Positions 59,724 to 64,000 of a stretch of 64,000 bases of DNA are shown here, in pieces (the first letter of the stretch is position 1; every line of letters starts with the position of its first letter). A program made the translations under genes and the position numbers. The notes under the pieces were generated by a model. It did not search any database. It saw only the letters and a list, made by a program, of their open reading frames with translations, and was not told the origin of the DNA. The stretch spans positions 1 to 64,000 of the forward strand of contig NZ_JAHBDK010000030.1 of NCBI RefSeq assembly GCF_019956415.1, in the 5' to 3' direction. The stretch is from Pseudomonas sp. GL-B-19. Its GTDB lineage: Bacteria; Pseudomonadota; Gammaproteobacteria; Pseudomonadales; Pseudomonadaceae.

Positions 59724-60845
59724 ATGCATAACGTCGTCATCAGCGGCACTGGCCTGTACACCCCGGCCAATAGCATCTCCAACGAAGAGCTGGTGCAGTC
59801 TTTCAACGCCTACGTTGCTCAATTCAACGCCGACAACGCCGAGGCCATCGCCCGTGGCGAAGTCGAAGCGTTGATCGAATCCAACGCGGCGTTTATCGAG
59901 AAAGCCTCCGGTATCAAAAGCCGCTTTGTCATGGACAAGGACGGCATTCTCGACCCGCAACGCATGGCGCCACGCCTGCCGGAACGTTCGAACGACGAAT
60001 GGTCGGTACTCTGCCAAATGGCTATCGGCGCCGCCGAACAAGCCTTGCAGCGCGCCGGCAAGACCGCCGCGGACATCGACGGCGTGATCGTCGCCTGCTC
60101 CAACCTGCAACGCGCCTACCCGGCCATCGCCATCGAAGTCCAGGAAGCGCTGGGCATCCAGGGTTTCGGTTTCGACATGAACGTTGCCTGCTCCTCGGCA
60201 ACCTTCGGCATTCAAGCGGCCACCAACAGCGTGCAACTGGGCCAGGCCCGGGCCATCCTGATGGTCAACCCGGAAGTCTGCACCGGTCACCTGAACTTCC
60301 GCGACCGCGACAGCCACTTCATCTTCGGCGACGCTGCCACGGCCGTGATCATCGAACGTGCTGACCTGGCGACGTCCAAGTACCAGTTCGACATCGTCAG
60401 CACCAAGCTGCTGACCAAGTTCTCCAACAACATCCGCAACAACTTCGGCTTCCTCAACCGCACGGCGGAAGAGGGCATCGGTGCCAAGGACAAACTGTTC
60501 GTGCAGGAAGGCCGCAAGGTGTTCCGCGACGTATGCCCTATGGTTGCCGAACTGATCGCGACGCATCTGGAAGAGAACGCGCTGAACATCAGCGACGTGA
60601 AGCGCTTCTGGCTGCACCAGGCCAACCTCAGCATGAACCACCTGATCGTCAAGAAACTGCTGGGTCGCGAGGCCACCGAAGAAGAAGCACCGGTGATTCT
60701 CGACACCTACGCCAACACCAGCTCCGCAGGTTCGGTGATTGCGTTTCACAAGAATCAGGATGATCTGGCCGCCGGTTCGCTGGCCGTGCTCAGTTCGTTT
60801 GGCGCCGGTTATTCGATTGGTAGCGTGATTCTGCGCAAGCGTTGA
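59724..60845 (+). CDS. beta-ketoacyl-ACP synthase III-like protein (FabH2 type)
   Basis: A 373-residue condensing enzyme. The triad is Cys in MNVACSSATFGIQAA, His in RFWLHQANLSMN and Asn in DTYANTSSAGSVIA. It is longer than E. coli FabH and close to P. aeruginosa PA3286, which condenses octanoyl-CoA from beta-oxidation with malonyl-ACP and so feeds fatty acid synthesis; the same role is inferred. The ATG at 59724 (MHNVVISGTGLYTP) is chosen because the family begins there. A sigma factor gene follows 21 bases downstream, as next to PA3286. Confidence 0.9.
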   Translation: MHNVVISGTGLYTPANSISNEELVQSFNAYVAQFNADNAEAIARGEVEALIESNAAFIEKASGIKSRFVMDKDGILDPQRMAPRLPERSNDEWSVLCQMAIGAAEQALQRAGKTAADIDGVIVACSNLQRAYPAIAIEVQEALGIQGFGFDMNVACSSATFGIQAATNSVQLGQARAILMVNPEVCTGHLNFRDRDSHFIFGDAATAVIIERADLATSKYQFDIVSTKLLTKFSNNIRNNFGFLNRTAEEGIGAKDKLFVQEGRKVFRDVCPMVAELIATHLEENALNISDVKRFWLHQANLSMNHLIVKKLLGREATEEEAPVILDTYANTSSAGSVIAFHKNQDDLAAGSLAVLSSFGAGYSIGSVILRKR

Positions 60846-60866
60846 GCTCACGGATGAGAGGTATAC

Positions 60867-61481
60867 ATGGCTGTCGCTGACGACACCCGATTGCTCGACC
60901 GTCTGTTGGCGGGCGAGCAGAAGGCTTATAAGGAATTGGTCAGCACTTACCAGAGTGCGATGCGTGCGGTGGCCTATGCGATTGTCGGCAACCGGCATGC
61001 CGACGAAGTGGTGCAGGACGCCTGGTTGTCGGTCGTGCGCAATCTCAAAGGATTCGAGGGGCGTTCGAGTCTCAAGACCTGGTTGCTGACCATTACCGCC
61101 AACTCGGCCAAAGGTCGCTACAAGCAAAACCGCCGCGAGGTTTTGCTTGATGACCTTCCGTCGCCCCACGGCACCATCGATGACGATCGTTTCTCGCCGG
61201 GCGATGGTCATTGGCTGGTGGCGCCGTTTGCCTGGCACCAGGACACCCCGGAAGCGCTGCTGACCGAAAACGAGCTGCGTGAATGCCTGGAACACACATT
61301 GCTCAGTCTGTCGGAACTGCAAAGCAGCGTGTTGTTATTGCGCGAGCGTCAGGGGGTGGAGCTGGAAGAAATCTGTAATCTTCTGGAAATCTCGCTCTCC
61401 AATGTTCGCGTGCTGCTGCACAGGGCGCGGTTGAAAGTGTTTGCGACGGTGGAGCATTTTGAGGAGACCGGGGAATGTTGA
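60867..61481 (+). CDS. ECF-like RNA polymerase sigma factor
   Basis: A 204-residue sigma-70-family protein. Region 2 is at about 15-85 (AYKELVSTYQSAMRAVAYAI, DEVVQDAWLSVVRNLKGFEG, SSLKTWLLTITANSAKGRY), then an unusually long linker of about 45 residues, and region 4 at about 140-195 (LSELQSSVLLLRERQGVELE EICNLLEISLSNVRVLLHRA). GAGAGG precedes the ATG. It overlaps the next gene by seven bases, which encodes a probable anti-sigma factor. Its regulon is unknown. Confidence 0.9.
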   Translation: MAVADDTRLLDRLLAGEQKAYKELVSTYQSAMRAVAYAIVGNRHADEVVQDAWLSVVRNLKGFEGRSSLKTWLLTITANSAKGRYKQNRREVLLDDLPSPHGTIDDDRFSPGDGHWLVAPFAWHQDTPEALLTENELRECLEHTLLSLSELQSSVLLLRERQGVELEEICNLLEISLSNVRVLLHRARLKVFATVEHFEETGEC

Positions 61482-61711
61482 CCTGCAAGGAACAAGTGGC
61501 ACGCTCCAGTGATTATCTTGACGGTCAGTTGAGTTTTCGTGAGCGGCTGATGGTGCGTCATCACCTGATGTTCTGCCCTAATTGCCGGCGCTTCATTCGT
61601 CAGATGCGGCTGATGCAGGCGACATTACGCGCCATGCCCGAAGAAACGATGCCGAACGCCGATGCGCTGGCCGAACGTCTCGCTGCCGAACGTCGCAAGG
61701 ACATTCCGTAG
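61475..61711 (+). CDS. soluble zinc-finger anti-sigma factor
   Basis: A 78-residue protein with the zf-HC2/ZAS signature: an early Cys (LTCKEQV) and HHLMFCPNC (HxxxCxxC) around residues 28-36, then a helical tail (NADALAERLAAERRKDIP). There is no membrane segment, so it would act in the cytoplasm, perhaps sensing redox or zinc. The start overlaps the sigma gene, giving equal synthesis. Anti-sigma function is inferred from family and position. Confidence 0.85.
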   Translation: MLTCKEQVARSSDYLDGQLSFRERLMVRHHLMFCPNCRRFIRQMRLMQATLRAMPEETMPNADALAERLAAERRKDIP

Positions 61712-61833
61712 CAGAGGGGGCATGCGGGGGCAAGAAACAGGCTCGCGTGGATGTATCGAGCGGATGATGGGATCAATCCATCCACACCACGAATGCGCTG
61801 ACGGTCCGGGTCAAAGAAGTGGAGAGGAAGTTG

Positions 61834-62958
61834 ATGCCGCTGCAACGTTTGGAAAAACTTTCGGCAATAGCACCGCATACCTGGGATGCGCTCGTACCTG
61901 AGCGTCAGCCATTTCTGCGCCATGCCTTTCTCAGTGCCCTTGAAGACAGCGGCAGTGTCGGTCCGCATTCCGGCTGGCAACCCGAGCATCTGTTGCACGT
62001 CGAGGGTGATCGACTGATCGCCGCACTGCCCAGTTACCGCAAGTGGCATTCCTATGGCGAGTACGTGTTCGATCATGCCTGGGCGGATGCCTGTGCGCGG
62101 GCCGGCATCGACTATTACCCCAAATTATTGACCGCCGTGCCCTTCAGTCCCGTCAGCGGCCCGCGCTTGCTGGCGTCCAGCGTCGAGGACGGTTTCGAGC
62201 TACTCAAAAGCCTGCCGGGCTACCTTGAGATCGAGGAGCTTTCCAGCGCGCACATCAACTTCACCGACCCGTTCACCGACGCGGCACTGGCCGAACAGCC
62301 CGGCTGGTTGCAGCGAATTGGCTGTCAGTATCACTGGCAGAATCGCGGCTATCGGGACTTTCAGGACTTCCTCGACGTCCTGAGTTCACGTAAACGCAAG
62401 CAGATGCGCAAAGAGCGTGAGCAAGTCGCGGGGCAGGGCATTGATTTCGAATGGCTTGAAGGTCGACAGCTGGATCAGGTGCAGTGGGATTTTGTCTACG
62501 CGTGCTACGCCAATACCTACGCGGTGCGGCGGCAAAGGCCTTATTTGACGCGCGAGTTTTTCAGCCTGTTAGCCGAACGCATGCCGGAATCGATTCGTGT
62601 GGTGCTGGCCAAACAAGGCTCACGGCCGGTGGCCATGGCCTTCAGTCTGGTGGGGGGCGACAGTTTTTACGGTCGCTACTGGGGCTGTCTGGCGGAGTTT
62701 GATCGACTGCACTTTGAAACCTGTTTCTATCAGGGCATGGATTATGCGATTGCCAATGGCTTTCAACGTTTTGACGCCGGTGCCCAAGGCGAGCACAAAT
62801 TGATTCGCGGGTTTGAACCGGTGATCACGCATTCCTGGCATTACCTGCGTCACGCGGGTCTGAAAGCGGCGGTCAAAGACTTCCTGCAACAAGAGCGCGT
62901 TGGGGTGCTGGCGTATGCAGAAGAGGCGAGGACCGCCTTGCCCTACCGGCAAGACTGA
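61834..62958 (+). CDS. GNAT/FemAB-like acyltransferase (COG3146 family)
   Basis: A 374-residue protein of the 'peptidogalycan biosynthesis/recognition' family, which has a double GNAT-like fold. Motifs: PFLRHAFLSALEDSGSVGPH, YGEYVFDHAWADACARAGID YYPKL, QNRGYRDFQDFLDVLSSRKR KQMRKER, and DAGAQGEHKLIRGFEPV with HSWHYL. Substrate unknown. The ATG at 61834 has GGAGAGGAAG directly upstream; a GTG at 61819 lies inside that site. It is convergent with aqpZ, 15 bases apart. Confidence 0.85.
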   Translation: MPLQRLEKLSAIAPHTWDALVPERQPFLRHAFLSALEDSGSVGPHSGWQPEHLLHVEGDRLIAALPSYRKWHSYGEYVFDHAWADACARAGIDYYPKLLTAVPFSPVSGPRLLASSVEDGFELLKSLPGYLEIEELSSAHINFTDPFTDAALAEQPGWLQRIGCQYHWQNRGYRDFQDFLDVLSSRKRKQMRKEREQVAGQGIDFEWLEGRQLDQVQWDFVYACYANTYAVRRQRPYLTREFFSLLAERMPESIRVVLAKQGSRPVAMAFSLVGGDSFYGRYWGCLAEFDRLHFETCFYQGMDYAIANGFQRFDAGAQGEHKLIRGFEPVITHSWHYLRHAGLKAAVKDFLQQERVGVLAYAEEARTALPYRQD

Positions 62959-62973
62959 TCCTCGTCCGAGGCT

Positions 62974-63672
62974 TTAGGTACCTTCTTTGCCCAGCCAGCG
63001 ATAGGTTATGCCGCCGATCACCGCGCCCAGCAGCGGTGCGACCCAGAACATCCACAGCTGTTGAATGGCCCAGCCACCGACAATCAGTGCCGGGCCGGTG
63101 CTGCGCGCCGGGTTGACCGAGGTATTGGTGACCGGGATCGAGATCAGGTGGATCAGGGTCAGCCCCAGGCCGATGGCGATGGGCGCAAGTCCTGCCGGGG
63201 CGCGCTTGTCGGTGGCGCCGAGGATGATCAGGATGAACATCGCCGTCATCACCAGTTCACAGACAAACCCTGCCACCATGGAATAGCCGCCGGGGGAGTG
63301 TTCGCCATAGCCGTTGGATGCCAGGCCACCGGCCAGGTCGAAACCGGGTTTGCCGCTGGCAATGAAGTACAGCAAAGCCGCTGCAATCACCCCGCCAATC
63401 ACCTGAGCAATGATGTAAGCCGGCAGCTCCTTGGCCGGGAACCGTCCGCCGACCACCAGCCCCAGCGACACTGCCGGGTTGAGGTGGCAACCGGAGATAT
63501 GGCCGATAGCAAACGCCATGGTCAGCACCGTCAACCCAAACGCCAGGGCCACCCCCAGTAAACCGATTCCTACATCCGGGAAGGCGGCGGCCAGCACCGC
63601 ACTGCCACACCCCCCCAACACCAGCCAGAACGTACCTACCAACTCTGTCGCTGAACGTTTGAATAGAGACAT
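62974..63672 (-). CDS. aqpZ: aquaporin Z
   Basis: Water channel of the inner membrane, 232 residues, six helices and two half-helices. Both NPA boxes are intact (HLNPAV at 65-67 and VNPARS at 187-189), and the selectivity filter has Phe48-region, His and Arg190 of AqpZ. The ATG ([15 protein letters not shown]) is preceded by AAAGGG-type sequence. Confidence 0.95.
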   Translation of the reverse strand: MSLFKRSATELVGTFWLVLGGCGSAVLAAAFPDVGIGLLGVALAFGLTVLTMAFAIGHISGCHLNPAVSLGLVVGGRFPAKELPAYIIAQVIGGVIAAALLYFIASGKPGFDLAGGLASNGYGEHSPGGYSMVAGFVCELVMTAMFILIILGATDKRAPAGLAPIAIGLGLTLIHLISIPVTNTSVNPARSTGPALIVGGWAIQQLWMFWVAPLLGAVIGGITYRWLGKEGT

Positions 63673-63785
63673 AGAGCGTGCCCTTTCGAGGTTTTACTGC
63701 CTATCGCATCCAGCAGATGGACTGCAGAACCATCACCAGAACCTTGGCTGAGTACAGCAGGGTTTTTTCAGAATTCCAGTGCCAT

Positions 63786-63830
63786 AAAAAACCGCCAGAG
63801 CCCGTGGTTGATAGGCTGCGGCGGTTTTTT
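63786..63830. terminator. bidirectional-type hairpin terminator
   Basis: AAAAAACCGCC (63786-63796) pairs with GGCGGTTTTTT at the other end, with inner AGAGCC/GGCT pairing. It lies upstream of aqpZ, so it probably ends transcription from the far side of the window. Confidence 0.7.
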
Positions 63831-63846
63831 GCATGAAGACGGTCCC

Positions 63847-63941
63847 CTGTAGGAGCTGGCTTGCCAGCGAAGGGGCCGGCACATTCAACATCCCTGTTGA
63901 CTGACCCACCGCTATCGCGAGCAAGCTCGCTCCCACAGGGG
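63847..63941. repeat. pair of unlike REP elements
   Basis: CTGTAGGAGCTGGCTTGCC continuing AGCGAAG at 63847-63872 and a facing element of another subtype, TATCGCGAGCAAGCTCGC continuing TCCCACAGGG, at 63913-63941. The arms are only partly complementary. Confidence 0.75.
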
Positions 63942-64000
63942 ATAGGGGGATTGCGAATTAATCGATTCCGACAAAGCCCCCGGTCTGGTGCTGCCACAAC

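Overview
The window is chromosomal DNA from a Pseudomonas of the fluorescens group. The evidence is a GC-rich base composition with NNC/NNG codon use, Pseudomonas-specific proteins (ArgR of the AraC type, AmrZ, RsmA, FlgZ, CheV beside FlgA), the aot-argR-aru arginine cluster followed by alaS-lysC-rsmA-tRNA-Ser-tRNA-Arg, and many paired REP palindromes of the 'TGTAGGAGC ... GCTTGCC(A/G)GCGA' type. I worked from sequence alone; family names rest on recognised motifs, not on searches.

Layout. 1-127: right end of an IS3-family insertion sequence. 199-2326 (minus): nrdB and a small secreted DUF2790 protein. 2800-4755: acetyl-CoA synthetase. 5270-10707: aotJQMOP-argR, arginine/ornithine uptake plus its regulator, preceded by ArgR-type half-sites. 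10709-15553 (minus): a 1614-residue leucine-rich-repeat protein of the dermonecrotic-toxin (DUF6543) kind, wedged between argR and aruC. 15695-23743: aruCFGDB, a small His-rich ORF and aruE, i.e. the arginine succinyltransferase pathway from arginine to glutamate, again preceded by ArgR half-sites. 23853-24632 (minus): an FMN riboswitch driving a RibH2-type lumazine synthase. 24833-30315: ltaE, alaS, lysC, csrA/rsmA. 30378-30801: tRNA-Ser(GCT) and two identical tRNA-Arg(ACG). 30821-36739: an OmlA/DUF4124-like protein, mgtE, amrZ, phnN, two small membrane/secreted proteins, tRNA-Arg(CCT), chrA. 36891-42062: response regulator with TPRs, short histidine kinase, glutamine-synthetase-like ligase, MFS transporter.

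42128-52299 is a flagellar/chemotaxis block: flgM-flgN-flgZ and flgA on the minus strand, cheV-cheR and flgBCDE on the plus strand, with a sigma-28 promoter before flgM and a consensus sigma-54 promoter before flgB. The cheR-flgB junction is split by about 2.4 kb carrying an S-pyocin-like toxin and a probable immunity gene, lower in GC than its surroundings and bounded by a 22-bp direct repeat (20/22 identical). 52558-63672: EamA permease, aceK, hrpA, a FabH-like condensing enzyme, an ECF-like sigma factor with a soluble zinc-finger anti-sigma, a GNAT/FemAB-like protein and aqpZ.

The main functional theme of the first third is arginine use: the uptake operon ends with its own regulator, and the same direct-repeat half-sites precede the catabolic operon. 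The most unusual features are the toxin/immunity insertion inside the flagellar cluster, the large LRR protein with an internally duplicated module and no C-terminal ubiquitin-ligase-like domain, and the FMN riboswitch with a hairpin that covers the Shine-Dalgarno sequence of ribH2.
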